Source: Bacillus sp. N13C7
GTDB lineage: Bacteria; Bacillota; Bacilli; Bacillales; Bacillaceae
Direction of reading: 5' to 3'
Assembly (NCBI RefSeq): GCF_026790065.1
Contig: NZ_JALAMO010000012.1
Coordinates: 1-64,000 of the forward strand
DNA length: 64,000 nt
Shown: positions 10,153 to 17,898 of the stretch, one piece after another
Layout of the letters: each line of letters begins with the position of its first letter
Position numbering within the stretch: the stretch's first letter is position 1
The notes under the pieces: generated by a model
Database searches by the model: none
Told to the model about the DNA's origin: nothing
The model's input: the letters and a program-made list of their open reading frames with translations, nothing else
Position numbers and translations under genes: made by a program

Positions 10153-10155
10153 GTG

Positions 10156-10183
10156 TTGAAAAAAACGGAATCATCGCTATAAT
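10156..10183 (+). promoter_or_regulatory. SigA-type promoter of ydaF
   Basis: TTGAAA (10156-10161), a 16-bp spacer and a perfect TATAAT (10178-10183) lie 28 bp before the ydaF start. Confidence 0.7.
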
Positions 10184-10210
10184 GGGTAAAAAAGGAAAGA
10201 GGGCGAGGCA

Positions 10211-10759
10211 ATGTTCACCTGCAAGGTAAATGAGCACATTACCATCCGGTTACTTGAGCTGAAGGATGCGGAGCGGCTAGCGGAACTTATTGCCCAAAAC
10301 CAGCAGCGGCTCGGCCAGTGGCTGTTTTGGGCGGAAAACCCAAGCAGCGCTGACACGTACAGAGAAACGATCATTCCAGATTGGCGGCGAGAGTATGCCG
10401 ACCTAAGCAGCATTGAAGCTGGGCTCCTTTATGACGGCAGCCTATGCGGCATGATCGGCCTGCATAACCTTGATCTAGTGAATCGAAAAGCGGAAATCGG
10501 CTATTGGATTGCCAAAGAGTTTGAAGGCAAAGGCATCGTTACCGCCGCCTGCCGAACACTCATCACGTATGCTTTTGTTGAGCTTGGGCTGAATCGCGTT
10601 GCTCTCTGTGCTGCTGTGGGGAACCAAAAAAGCAGAGCGGTTCCGGAGCGGCTCGGCTTTCAAGAGGAAGGAAAGGCACGGGACGGCTTATTCGTAAATG
10701 GCAGGTATCATGACCTTGTTTATTACAGTTTGCTGAAGCGTGAATGGAAAAATTCATAA
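10211..10759 (+). CDS. ydaF: YdaF, GNAT-family N-acetyltransferase (RimJ/RimL type)
   Basis: A 182-residue acetyl-CoA-dependent acetyltransferase. The N-terminal strand ITIRLLELKDAERL, the AEIGYWIAKEFEGKGIVT segment (acetyl-CoA pyrophosphate loop) and the C-terminal VPERLGFQEEG...DGLFVNGRYHD are typical of ribosomal-protein acetyltransferase relatives. The acceptor is unknown. The start follows an AGAGGG site. It has its own promoter just behind the ydaE terminator. Confidence 0.87.
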   Translation: MFTCKVNEHITIRLLELKDAERLAELIAQNQQRLGQWLFWAENPSSADTYRETIIPDWRREYADLSSIEAGLLYDGSLCGMIGLHNLDLVNRKAEIGYWIAKEFEGKGIVTAACRTLITYAFVELGLNRVALCAAVGNQKSRAVPERLGFQEEGKARDGLFVNGRYHDLVYYSLLKREWKNS

Positions 10760-10777
10760 TAAAGCGCGCATTTTCTT

Positions 10778-10803
10778 GTTTAAATCTTCCCCGGAAGTGG
10801 AAA
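10778..10803 (+). promoter_or_regulatory. SigB-type promoter of ydaG
   Basis: GTTTAA (10778-10783), a 14-bp spacer and TGGAAA (10798-10803), about 37 bp before ydaG. Confidence 0.65.
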
Positions 10804-10839
10804 AGTAACAGCGGAGACGTTAAAAAGGAGTGATTCGCA

Positions 10840-11262
10840 ATGAATCAGCAAGACATGAAACAAAAAGTGCTTGATGTTCTAGATCACCATAAAGTAGGCT
10901 CGCTCGCAACGGTTCAAAAGGGCAAACCGCATTCCCGCTACATGACTTTTTTCCATGACGGGCTGACGATTTACACGCCGACAAGCAAGGAAACTCATAA
11001 AGCGGAAGAAATTGAGAACAACCCCAACGTTCATATTTTATTAGGCTATGATTGTGAAGGCTTTGGCGACGCGTATGTTGAAGTTGAAGGAAAAGCCAAA
11101 ATCAACAATTCGGCAGAACTGAAGGACAAAATATGGAGTTCCAAATTAGAGCGCTGGTTTGACGGCAAGGATGATCCGAATCTGGTGATTCTTGAAATTG
11201 AACCGGAGGATATCAGATTAATGAATGCCGGAGAGAAAACACCGGTCTCACTCGAACTATAA
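10840..11262 (+). CDS. ydaG: YdaG, general stress protein 26-like flavin/PLP-oxidase-fold protein
   Basis: A 140-residue split-barrel protein of the pyridoxamine-5'-phosphate oxidase-like superfamily (general stress protein 26 type). It carries SLATVQKGKPHSRYMTF and a C-terminal EIEPEDIRLMN segment. It probably binds a flavin; the reaction is unknown. AAGGAG precedes the ATG. The SigB-like promoter agrees with known stress induction. Confidence 0.87.
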   Translation: MNQQDMKQKVLDVLDHHKVGSLATVQKGKPHSRYMTFFHDGLTIYTPTSKETHKAEEIENNPNVHILLGYDCEGFGDAYVEVEGKAKINNSAELKDKIWSSKLERWFDGKDDPNLVILEIEPEDIRLMNAGEKTPVSLEL

Positions 11263-11267
11263 AGAAT

Positions 11268-11296
11268 TTGTGTTTTCAGGGGCGATATGTTATCAT
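11268..11296 (+). promoter_or_regulatory. Probable SigA promoter of the structured RNA
   Basis: TTGTGT (11268-11273), a 17-bp spacer and TATCAT (11291-11296) start immediately after ydaG. No open reading frame with a plausible start follows on the + strand before 11690. Confidence 0.55.
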
Positions 11297-11302
11297 GAAT
11301 AG

Positions 11303-11690
11303 CTAAGCAAGAAAATAAGCAAATAAAAAAGAAAGTAAACTTCTTTTTTCTGTTTTGAGAGAGAAGCTTTACCGCTTCGGATGCAGCAAACCCGCTGCCC
11401 TTATTCTTTTCCTTCATAACAAATCGCCCCTAACGATGAGATGGAAAAAAGACTTTTTTGTTTTACAATTCACACCGGCGCGGCTTCGGAGCCGCAGTGA
11501 CGATTGAGAGGTAGGGCTTTCGTTGTCTTGTGTTCAAGAAAATTCCATGGTGTTTACTTTCCAGAATGATTCTTCGGAACAATGCTTTATGAATCTAACT
11601 CGCCCGATGAGGCGGATGATATAATCTTTATTTGCGTATAGAAAAGAATAAGACAAACCGCTCGGCGTACGCCGGCGGTTTTTTTATTGT
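11303..11690 (+). ncRNA. bsrC: Structured small RNA between ydaG and ydaH (probably BsrC)
   Basis: This 500-bp stretch holds no plausible gene but has a promoter, several stable hairpins and a terminator. GAAAGTAAAC (11331-11340) pairs perfectly with GTTTACTTTC (11552-11561) and would close a domain of about 230 nt. Inside it are GCAGC/GCTGC (11383-11398), a GCGGCT-TCGG-AGCCGC hairpin near 11480-11496, and an 11-bp stem GACGAT(t)GAGAG/CTTTCGTTGTC (11499-11527). A CGCC/GGCG hairpin lies near 11602-11615. From memory, an sRNA named BsrC was reported in the ydaG-ydaH interval; I have not verified that this is the same molecule. Confidence 0.6.
11656..11690 (+). terminator. Terminator of the ydaG-ydaH RNA
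   Basis: ACCGCTCGGCG and CGCCGGCGGT form a GC-rich stem with one bulged T, followed by TTTTTTT. It lies upstream of the ydaH promoter, so it ends the RNA rather than ydaH. Confidence 0.8.
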
Positions 11691-11706
11691 AAAAAGCACA
11701 TCGCGC

Positions 11707-11733
11707 TGAAACCTCTTTGGCTTCTTTCCAGTC
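11707..11733 (+). promoter_or_regulatory. ECF (SigM-type) promoter of ydaH
   Basis: TGAAAC (11707-11712), a 17-bp spacer and AGTC (11730-11733) resemble the ECF pattern TGAAAC/CGTC. B. subtilis ydaH is known to be in the SigM regulon, which supports the call; the -10 is imperfect. Confidence 0.5.
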
Positions 11734-11766
11734 TTATCACTAGGATGAAATTGGAGGAAGAATAAC

Positions 11767-12576
11767 GTGCATGTCATGACAACGCAAGTACTTTTTATTT
11801 TCTGTTTTTTATTACTGATTCACTCGATAGAAACATTAGCTTACGCCACAAGGCTTTCCGGGGCCCGCGTTGGATTTATTGCGTCCGCGCTTTCTTTGTT
11901 TAATGTCATGGTTATTGTATCCAGAATGTCGAACATGGTGCAGCAGCCCTTTACTGGACATTTAATTGATGATGCGGGAAAAAATGCCCTGGCGATTGTC
12001 GGAGAGCAGTTCCGCTTCTTGATCTTCGGATCGACAGTCGGCACCATCCTGGGCATTATCCTGCTTCCGTCATTCGTCGCTCTTTTTTCACGGGCGATTA
12101 TTCACTTAGCGAGCGGCGGCGGGTCCGTTTTTCAAGTATTCCAAAAAGGATTCTCGAAACAAGGATTCAAAAATGCCCTTTCCTATTTGCGTCTGCCGTC
12201 TATTTCGTATGTAAAGGGATTTCACATGCGCTTGATTTCGAAGCGTTTGTTTGTCATCAACATGCTGATTACATCCATTTACACGATCGGCGTGCTTTCA
12301 GCTTTATACGCAGGCCTTCTGGCGCCGGAGCGCAGCACGACTGCCGTCATGGCATCGGGTTTGATCAACGGCATTGCGACAATGCTATTAGCCATTTTTG
12401 TTGATCCTAAGGTATCCGTTCTTGCTGATGATGTGGCAAAAGGAAAACGAAGCTACATCTATTTAAAATGGACCTCTGTCACAATGGTCACATCAAGAGT
12501 GGCGGGCACACTCCTCGCCCAGCTGATGTTTATTCCGGGGGCCTACTATATCGCGTGGCTGACAAAGTGGTTTTGA
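11767..12576 (+). CDS. amj: Amj (YdaH), alternate lipid II flippase
   Basis: A 269-residue polytopic membrane protein (about six hydrophobic segments). B. subtilis Amj can replace MurJ in moving lipid II across the membrane and is induced under wall stress (established for the family). The sequence shows alternating hydrophobic stretches, including the N-terminal one and the C-terminal TLLAQLMFIPGAYYIAWL segment. Start: GTG at 11767, 9 nt after GGAGG; an in-frame ATG lies at 11776. The gene is preceded by an ECF-like promoter and followed by a bidirectional terminator. Confidence 0.85.
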   Translation: MHVMTTQVLFIFCFLLLIHSIETLAYATRLSGARVGFIASALSLFNVMVIVSRMSNMVQQPFTGHLIDDAGKNALAIVGEQFRFLIFGSTVGTILGIILLPSFVALFSRAIIHLASGGGSVFQVFQKGFSKQGFKNALSYLRLPSISYVKGFHMRLISKRLFVINMLITSIYTIGVLSALYAGLLAPERSTTAVMASGLINGIATMLLAIFVDPKVSVLADDVAKGKRSYIYLKWTSVTMVTSRVAGTLLAQLMFIPGAYYIAWLTKWF

Positions 12577-12578
12577 TG

Positions 12579-12612
12579 AAAAAGGCTGGATCATAAAGAT
12601 CCAGCCTTTTTT
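12579..12612. terminator. Bidirectional terminator between ydaH and ydzA
   Basis: AAAAAGGCTGGATC (12579-12592) and GATCCAGCCTTTTT (12598-12611) form a perfect 14-bp stem with U-tracts on both strands. Confidence 0.9.
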
Positions 12613-12620
12613 GCGTTTCC

Positions 12621-12911
12621 TTATTTATATTTCCTTAATCCGCGGTCGTACAAAAAGTTTCCGAATGGGACAAAAGCGGCGATGAAGCCGGCAGCTGACC
12701 ATTTCAACGACCATCTGACAGAGAAAGTCGCATACGCCAAGACAAGCAAATACAAAATGAACAGCCCGCCGTGAACCGAACCGACAATGGTTACTGCAAG
12801 CGGAAGGCCTGCCCAATATTTAAGCGGCATGGCGATAAACAGCAAGATTAAGAGTGACATTCCTTCAATAAAACCCATCGTGCGAAGTCTTCCGATCGGC
12901 GTTTGCAGCAT
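12621..12911 (-). CDS. ydzA: YdzA, DUF3817-type small membrane protein
   Basis: A 96-residue protein with about three membrane segments (GFIEGMSLLILLFIAMPLK, a second AVTIVGSVHGGLFILYLL region and a third near the C-terminus). The RTMGFIEGMSLLILL start and GxVHGxLF pattern are typical of DUF3817 proteins, whose function is unknown. AAGGAGG 7 nt before 12911 decides the start over the longer frame to 12941. Convergent with ydaH. Confidence 0.8.
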   Translation of the reverse strand: MLQTPIGRLRTMGFIEGMSLLILLFIAMPLKYWAGLPLAVTIVGSVHGGLFILYLLVLAYATFSVRWSLKWSAAGFIAAFVPFGNFLYDRGLRKYK

Positions 12912-13008
12912 AAATCGCCCTCCTTGTGGACACGTTTTCATTCTATACTATAAACAATCCGGAGTGCGCATATGACAGCTTTCAGACAATGTTCGAAAAA
13001 CATTCATT

Positions 13009-13037
13009 TTTACATGCCTTTTCTCGGGAACTATACT
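13009..13037 (+). promoter_or_regulatory. SigA promoter of lrpC
   Basis: TTTACA (13009-13014), a 17-bp spacer and TATACT (13032-13037). CTCGGG (13023-13028) inside the spacer is mirrored by CCCGAG (13056-13061) downstream, a possible operator pair. Confidence 0.65.
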
Positions 13038-13096
13038 TGTCATTTACAAAAATACCCGAGATAATGTGTACAAAATCATAAAAGAAGGATGTTCAA

Positions 13097-13531
13097 ATGA
13101 AACTTGACCAGATTGATCTGAATATCATTGAGGAGCTGAAGAAGGACAGCCGTTTGTCGATGAGGGAATTAGGCAGGAAAATCAAGCTGTCGCCGCCATC
13201 CGTGACAGAGCGGGTGAGACAGCTTGAATCATTCGGCATCATCAAGCAATACACGCTGGAGGTCGACCAGAAAAAGCTGGGGCTTCCCGTTTCCTGCATT
13301 GTGGAAGCAACCGTCAAAAACGCGGATTACGAGCGGTTCAAGAGCTATATCCAAACATTGCCGAATATCGAATTTTGCTACCGGATTGCTGGCGCCGCCT
13401 GCTATATGCTGAAGATCAATGCCGAAAGCCTCGAGGCAGTAGAAGATTTTATTAACAAAACATCTCCATACGCGCAAACCGTCACTCACGTCATTTTCTC
13501 AGAAATTGACACGAAAAACGGGCACGGTTAG
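13097..13531 (+). CDS. lrpC: LrpC, Lrp/AsnC-family DNA-binding regulator
   Basis: A 144-residue protein with an N-terminal HTH (about 4-60; LSMRELGRKIKLSPPSV) and a C-terminal RAM ligand-binding domain (about 65-140; IEFCYRIAGAACYML). B. subtilis LrpC wraps DNA as an Lrp-like architectural protein and is linked to sporulation and amino-acid metabolism (family knowledge). AAGAAGGA precedes the ATG. It lies 64 bp upstream of topB and no terminator separates them, so they may be partly co-transcribed. An interrupted palindrome at its promoter could mediate autoregulation. Confidence 0.92.
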   Translation: MKLDQIDLNIIEELKKDSRLSMRELGRKIKLSPPSVTERVRQLESFGIIKQYTLEVDQKKLGLPVSCIVEATVKNADYERFKSYIQTLPNIEFCYRIAGAACYMLKINAESLEAVEDFINKTSPYAQTVTHVIFSEIDTKNGHG

Positions 13532-13595
13532 AGAGTGTCGCGTGAAGTCTGTTATAATAGCAGGATGAGCGTGAAAGAAAGAGAAGTGATCAAGC

Positions 13596-15779
13596 ATGTC
13601 AAAAACAGTTGTATTAGCTGAAAAACCTTCAGTCGGCCGGGATTTGGCCCGGGTGCTGAAGTGCCATAAAAAAGGAAACGGTTATCTCGAAGGCGATCAA
13701 TATATTGTGACTTGGGCTTTAGGCCATTTGGTGACACTTGCTGATCCGGAAGGCTACGGAAAAGAATTTCAATCATGGCGCCTGGAGGATCTGCCGATTA
13801 TCCCAGAACCCTTAAAGCTTGTTGTGATTAAGAAAACCGGAAAACAGTTCAATGCGGTTAAATCCCAGCTCACCCGTAAAGACGTCAATCAGATTGTCAT
13901 CGCAACTGACGCAGGCCGGGAAGGGGAGCTTGTCGCGCGCTGGATCATTGAAAAAGCGAATGTCCGCAAGCCGATTAAGCGGCTGTGGATTTCTTCTGTA
14001 ACGGATAAAGCGATCAAGGAAGGCTTTCAAAAGCTGCGCAGCGGCAAAGAATATGAAAACCTGTACCATTCTGCCGTCGCCAGAGCGGAAGCCGATTGGA
14101 TAGTGGGAATCAACGCGACCCGTGCACTGACCACAAAATTCAACGCCCAGCTCTCATGCGGCCGTGTGCAGACTCCGACACTTGCCATGATTGCAAAGCG
14201 CGAGGCGGATATTCAAGCATTTAAGCCAGTACCGTATTACGGCATCCGTGCCGCGGTCGATGGCTTGACACTGACGTGGCAGGATAAAAAATCAAAGCAG
14301 GCGAGAACGTTCAATCAAGACGTTACAAGCCGTTTATTAAAAGACCTTGAAGGAAAGCAAGCAGTCATTGCTGATCTGAAAAAAACAGCGAAAAAAAGCT
14401 TTGCACCTGCGCTTTATGATTTAACGGAGCTTCAGCGCGACGCACACAAACGCTTCGGATTTTCTGCTAAAGAAACGCTTTCTGTGCTGCAGAAGCTGTA
14501 TGAGCAGCATAAGCTTGTCACATATCCTCGGGCGGATTCAAGGTTTTTATCAAGTGACATTGTCCCGACGTTAAAAGACCGTCTGGAAGGCATGGAGGTA
14601 AAACCGTATGCCCAATATGTCAGCCAAATTAAAAAACGCAGCATCAAATCCCATAAAGGATATGTCAATGATGCGAAGGTGTCAGACCACCACGCGATTA
14701 TCCCGACCGAGGAACCGCTCGTTCTCAGCAGTCTGAGTGATAAAGAACGAAAGCTGTATGACCTGATCGCGAAACGTTTCCTTGCTGTATTAATGCCTGC
14801 ATTCGAATATGAGGAAACAAAAGTCATCGCAGAAATTGGCGGAGAAACCTTTACGGCGAAAGGCAAAATCGTGCAGTCACAAGGGTGGAAAGCCGTTTAT
14901 GATATGGCGGATGATGATGAAGAGCAGGAAGATGACAAAGATCAGACGCTCCCGGCACTTCAAAAAGGCGACACTCTTGCCGTCCGCACGTTAACTGAGA
15001 CAAGCGGACAAACGAAGCCGCCTGCCCGATTTAACGAAGGGACCCTGCTGTCAGCGATGGAAAACCCTAGCGCCTTTATGCAGGGAGAAGAAAAGGGCCT
15101 CGTCAAAACGCTTGGAGAAACAGGCGGCCTCGGCACGGTGGCAACGCGTGCCGACATTATTGAAAAACTGTTCAACAGCTTTTTGATCGAGAAAAAAGAC
15201 AAGGATATTTTTATCACATCTAAAGGAAAACAGCTGCTGCAGCTTGTTCCGGAGGATCTGAAATCACCTGCCTTAACAGCAGAATGGGAGCAAAAGCTGT
15301 CTGCGATCGCCGCCGGAAAGTTGAAATCGGCTGTCTTTATTAAAGACATGAAGGCTTACGCACACCAGACAGTAAAAGAAATCAAAAACAGCAGCCAAAC
15401 CTTCCGGCACGACAACATCACGGGAACGGCATGTCCTGAATGCGGCAAAATGATGCTGAAGGTAAATGGCAAACGCGGCACGATGCTCGTGTGCCAAGAC
15501 CGTGAATGCGGAAGCAGAAAAACGATTGCCCGAAAAACAAACGCGCGCTGCCCGAACTGCCATAAAAGAATGGAGCTTCGCGGGCAAGGCGAGGGCCAGA
15601 CCTTCGCATGTGTCTGCGGTCACCGTGAGAAGCTCTCCGTATTTGAAAAACGAAAAAACAAAGACAAAGGGCGCGCTTCCAAACGGGACGTTTCCTCTTA
15701 TATGAAAAAACAAAATAAAGATGAACCGATTAACAACGCGCTGGCAGAACAGCTGAAGAAACTCGGTTTGGATAAATAA
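13596..15779 (+). CDS. topB: Topoisomerase III (type IA)
   Basis: A 727-residue type IA DNA topoisomerase that passes single strands to decatenate recombination and replication intermediates. The TOPRIM domain (VLAEKPSVGRDLA, then IATDAGREGEL) is followed by the core domains with the catalytic Tyr310 in TYPRADSRFL. The C-terminus holds zinc-ribbon-like pairs: CPECGKMMLK with CQDRECG (about 612-640), then CPNCHKRM with CVCG (about 650-680), and a basic tail. The ATG is preceded by an AGAAGTGAT site. A strong terminator follows. Confidence 0.95.
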   Translation: MSKTVVLAEKPSVGRDLARVLKCHKKGNGYLEGDQYIVTWALGHLVTLADPEGYGKEFQSWRLEDLPIIPEPLKLVVIKKTGKQFNAVKSQLTRKDVNQIVIATDAGREGELVARWIIEKANVRKPIKRLWISSVTDKAIKEGFQKLRSGKEYENLYHSAVARAEADWIVGINATRALTTKFNAQLSCGRVQTPTLAMIAKREADIQAFKPVPYYGIRAAVDGLTLTWQDKKSKQARTFNQDVTSRLLKDLEGKQAVIADLKKTAKKSFAPALYDLTELQRDAHKRFGFSAKETLSVLQKLYEQHKLVTYPRADSRFLSSDIVPTLKDRLEGMEVKPYAQYVSQIKKRSIKSHKGYVNDAKVSDHHAIIPTEEPLVLSSLSDKERKLYDLIAKRFLAVLMPAFEYEETKVIAEIGGETFTAKGKIVQSQGWKAVYDMADDDEEQEDDKDQTLPALQKGDTLAVRTLTETSGQTKPPARFNEGTLLSAMENPSAFMQGEEKGLVKTLGETGGLGTVATRADIIEKLFNSFLIEKKDKDIFITSKGKQLLQLVPEDLKSPALTAEWEQKLSAIAAGKLKSAVFIKDMKAYAHQTVKEIKNSSQTFRHDNITGTACPECGKMMLKVNGKRGTMLVCQDRECGSRKTIARKTNARCPNCHKRMELRGQGEGQTFACVCGHREKLSVFEKRKNKDKGRASKRDVSSYMKKQNKDEPINNALAEQLKKLGLDK

Positions 15780-15780
15780 T

Positions 15781-15811
15781 AAAAAACCTGTGCATCTCGC
15801 ACAGGTTTTTT
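15781..15811 (+). terminator. Terminator of topB
   Basis: AAAAAACCTGTGC (15781-15793) and GCACAGGTTTTTT (15799-15811), a perfect stem with a 5-nt loop and U-tract. Confidence 0.9.
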
Positions 15812-15977
15812 ATTGGTCTTAGGTCCCGTTTTTTAAATGTTCAAAAAGGAAAAAAAGCTAGCAATCTGCATTTTTTTCTTTTATAGTAAATGTAATTTGT
15901 AACATGGCAGTCATATTTTCGTCTATAACTATTTGTGAGCGTCTGATTCGCTTCAGGCGACAAAGGGGGATTTGCCT

Positions 15978-17066
15978 GTGAGGCAAGTGTTAATCGCTGT
16001 CATCTTATTCTTCTTATCTATCGGACTTTCTGCAGGGTGTGTTGAAGCTGGAAATGAGATCCAAAATCAGTCGGCGGCAGAAGTGAACGCCAGCCCGCTC
16101 CAGCCGGCAGAGCATTTCATCTATCACAATCTAATGAATGGTCAAGGGCTGATCAAAACTGATTTGTCAGACCAGCCTTCGTATTTATCGGAATCTCTCG
16201 GCCTGTGGATGGCGTTTCTTGTCAGCAAAAATGATGCCCCGCATTTTCAGGAGCAATACCAGCATTTGACTGATTCATTTCTGCTGAGCAATCACTTGGT
16301 GACGTGGAAGATTCAAAATGGCCAGGCGAGCAGGACAAATGCGCTGATAGATGATATGAGAATTATGCTGTCTCTTGACCAAGCCGGCGCAAAATGGGGC
16401 CGCAGTGACTATGCGCAAACAGCCCGGGATATCGGCACGGCTTTGAAGACATACAATATGAACAACGGGTTATTTACAGACTTTTATGACTCACAGGCCG
16501 TTTCAAAGGATGTGACGCTGTCATACGTCATGCCTGAAGCGTTAGCTGTCTTAAAGAAGAATGGAATCATAGACGAAGAAACGGAACAGCGGAATGCCAA
16601 TGTTCTCTATTCAGCTCCTTTACAAAATGGCTTTCTGCCGAAGACATACAGCTCAGACACGAAAACATACACATACGACAGTGAAATCAACCTGATTGAT
16701 CAGCTGTACGCTGCTTGGCATTTGCCGGAAGGGAATGAAAAAGCCGCTGTATTAGCAGACTGGATCAAGCAGGAATTTCAGGCAAACGGAAAGCTGTACG
16801 GACGGTATTCGGCGGATACGAAGGAGCCTGCCGTCCAATATGAGTCGCCATCTGTATATGCATTAGCCGTGTTATTTTTAACGAAACAGCATGATGACAG
16901 CTCTGTCATCAAAGCCATATATGACAGAATGAATGACTTTGAAATTCTTGATCCGGTGAAATCGTATTATGGAGGCTATATGAGCGGCACCCAGACGCAT
17001 TCTTTTGACAATTTGCTGCCGCTGTTAGCCGAAAGGAAGCTTTTTAATGAAAATATCATTCAATGA
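15978..17066 (+). CDS. ydaJ: YdaJ, secreted GH8-like putative glycoside hydrolase of the EPS operon
   Basis: A 362-residue exported protein. An N-terminal hydrophobic signal ends near SAGC (Cys22), so it may be a lipoprotein, although the residue at -3 is Ser. The body resembles family 8 glycosidases (SYLSESLGLWMAFLV at about 55-69, repeated helical-toroid pattern, DNLLPLLAERK at the end), probably acting on the polymer made by YdaM. GTG at 15978, 8 nt after AAAGGGGG, is preferred over TTG at 15972. First gene of the overlapping ydaJKLMN set; its stop lies inside ydaK. Confidence 0.75.
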   Translation: MRQVLIAVILFFLSIGLSAGCVEAGNEIQNQSAAEVNASPLQPAEHFIYHNLMNGQGLIKTDLSDQPSYLSESLGLWMAFLVSKNDAPHFQEQYQHLTDSFLLSNHLVTWKIQNGQASRTNALIDDMRIMLSLDQAGAKWGRSDYAQTARDIGTALKTYNMNNGLFTDFYDSQAVSKDVTLSYVMPEALAVLKKNGIIDEETEQRNANVLYSAPLQNGFLPKTYSSDTKTYTYDSEINLIDQLYAAWHLPEGNEKAAVLADWIKQEFQANGKLYGRYSADTKEPAVQYESPSVYALAVLFLTKQHDDSSVIKAIYDRMNDFEILDPVKSYYGGYMSGTQTHSFDNLLPLLAERKLFNENIIQ

Positions 17067-17898
17067 ATCACAAAAATTATTTGCTTATTTTTCAGGGCTC
17101 GTTGCAGCCCTGTCTCTGTTTATTTATTATGTGTCGTCGCAGCAATCGGAGGGCGCTCTGGTGCTTTCTATCACGTTTGTCGTCATCGCTGCAGGCATAT
17201 GGTTCGGCCCGATTTACGCGCTGGCAGTGACTTTAATCGTACTCTTTGTTCTCGGCACGCTCATGATGTTTTTCCAGACCGGACAGGGTGCGCTGTTTCC
17301 GGCTGAGGAAGGGCTGCAAATGCTTGTCGTGTGGGGAATCGCACTTTTGCTGTTTTCTTTTATCGCAGGAAGAATCCATGATATTGCAGCAGAGCTTCGG
17401 CGCTCAGTGACGCGGCTTCAATCCGAAATCAAAAGCTTTGTCGCTGTGGACAGAGTGACCGGATTTGATAACAAGCAGAGGATGAAGCTGGAACTTTCAG
17501 AAGAGATCAAGCGGGCGGAGCGCTACGGCAATTCTTTCGTGTTTTTGCTGCTGCATATGCATTATTTCAAAGAGTTTAAGTCTTTATACGGTGAAAAAGA
17601 AACCGAACGTCTCTTCCAATATGTCAGCAGGCAAATCAGGTCAAGCGTCAGGGAAACGGATAAGAAATTCCGCCCTTCTGACGAGCGTATCGGAATCGTG
17701 CTGACGCACACGCCCGCTGAACATATGCCGGCCGTCCTGACAAAGCTGAAAAAAGAATTAGACACGTATCAGCTGGAAAATGGAAAGTATGTGTCGCTCA
17801 CGTTCCATGTCTGCTACTTGCCTTACCGCAACGATATCAAAACAGCTAATCAATTTTTAGAAGAACTTGAAAACGAGATGATGATGAATGAACTATAA
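17047..17898 (+). CDS. ydaK: YdaK, membrane c-di-GMP receptor with degenerate GGDEF domain
   Basis: A 283-residue protein: four hydrophobic segments (about 8-112), a short coiled region, then a GGDEF-fold domain (about 125-280). The active-site GGDEF is replaced by SDERI (211-215), so cyclase activity is not expected. The inhibitory-site motif RxxD is kept as RETD (202-205), spaced exactly five residues before. This fits published work on B. subtilis YdaK as a c-di-GMP-binding effector. The start overlaps ydaJ by 20 bp with an AAGGAAG site inside ydaJ; the end overlaps ydaL by 11 bp. Probably activates the synthase YdaM/YdaN. Confidence 0.88.
   Translation: MKISFNESQKLFAYFSGLVAALSLFIYYVSSQQSEGALVLSITFVVIAAGIWFGPIYALAVTLIVLFVLGTLMMFFQTGQGALFPAEEGLQMLVVWGIALLLFSFIAGRIHDIAAELRRSVTRLQSEIKSFVAVDRVTGFDNKQRMKLELSEEIKRAERYGNSFVFLLLHMHYFKEFKSLYGEKETERLFQYVSRQIRSSVRETDKKFRPSDERIGIVLTHTPAEHMPAVLTKLKKELDTYQLENGKYVSLTFHVCYLPYRNDIKTANQFLEELENEMMMNEL

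Noticed and set aside
11046-11417. Minus-strand 123-codon frame opposite ydaG and the structured RNA
   Set aside because: It has an AGGGG-like site but lies over the coding strand of ydaG and the RNA hairpins, shows no protein features, and is best explained as a shadow.
11446-11460. AAAAAA-gac-TTTTTT hairpin as a terminator
   Set aside because: AU-only stem with no GC; too weak to terminate, and it lies inside the larger RNA.
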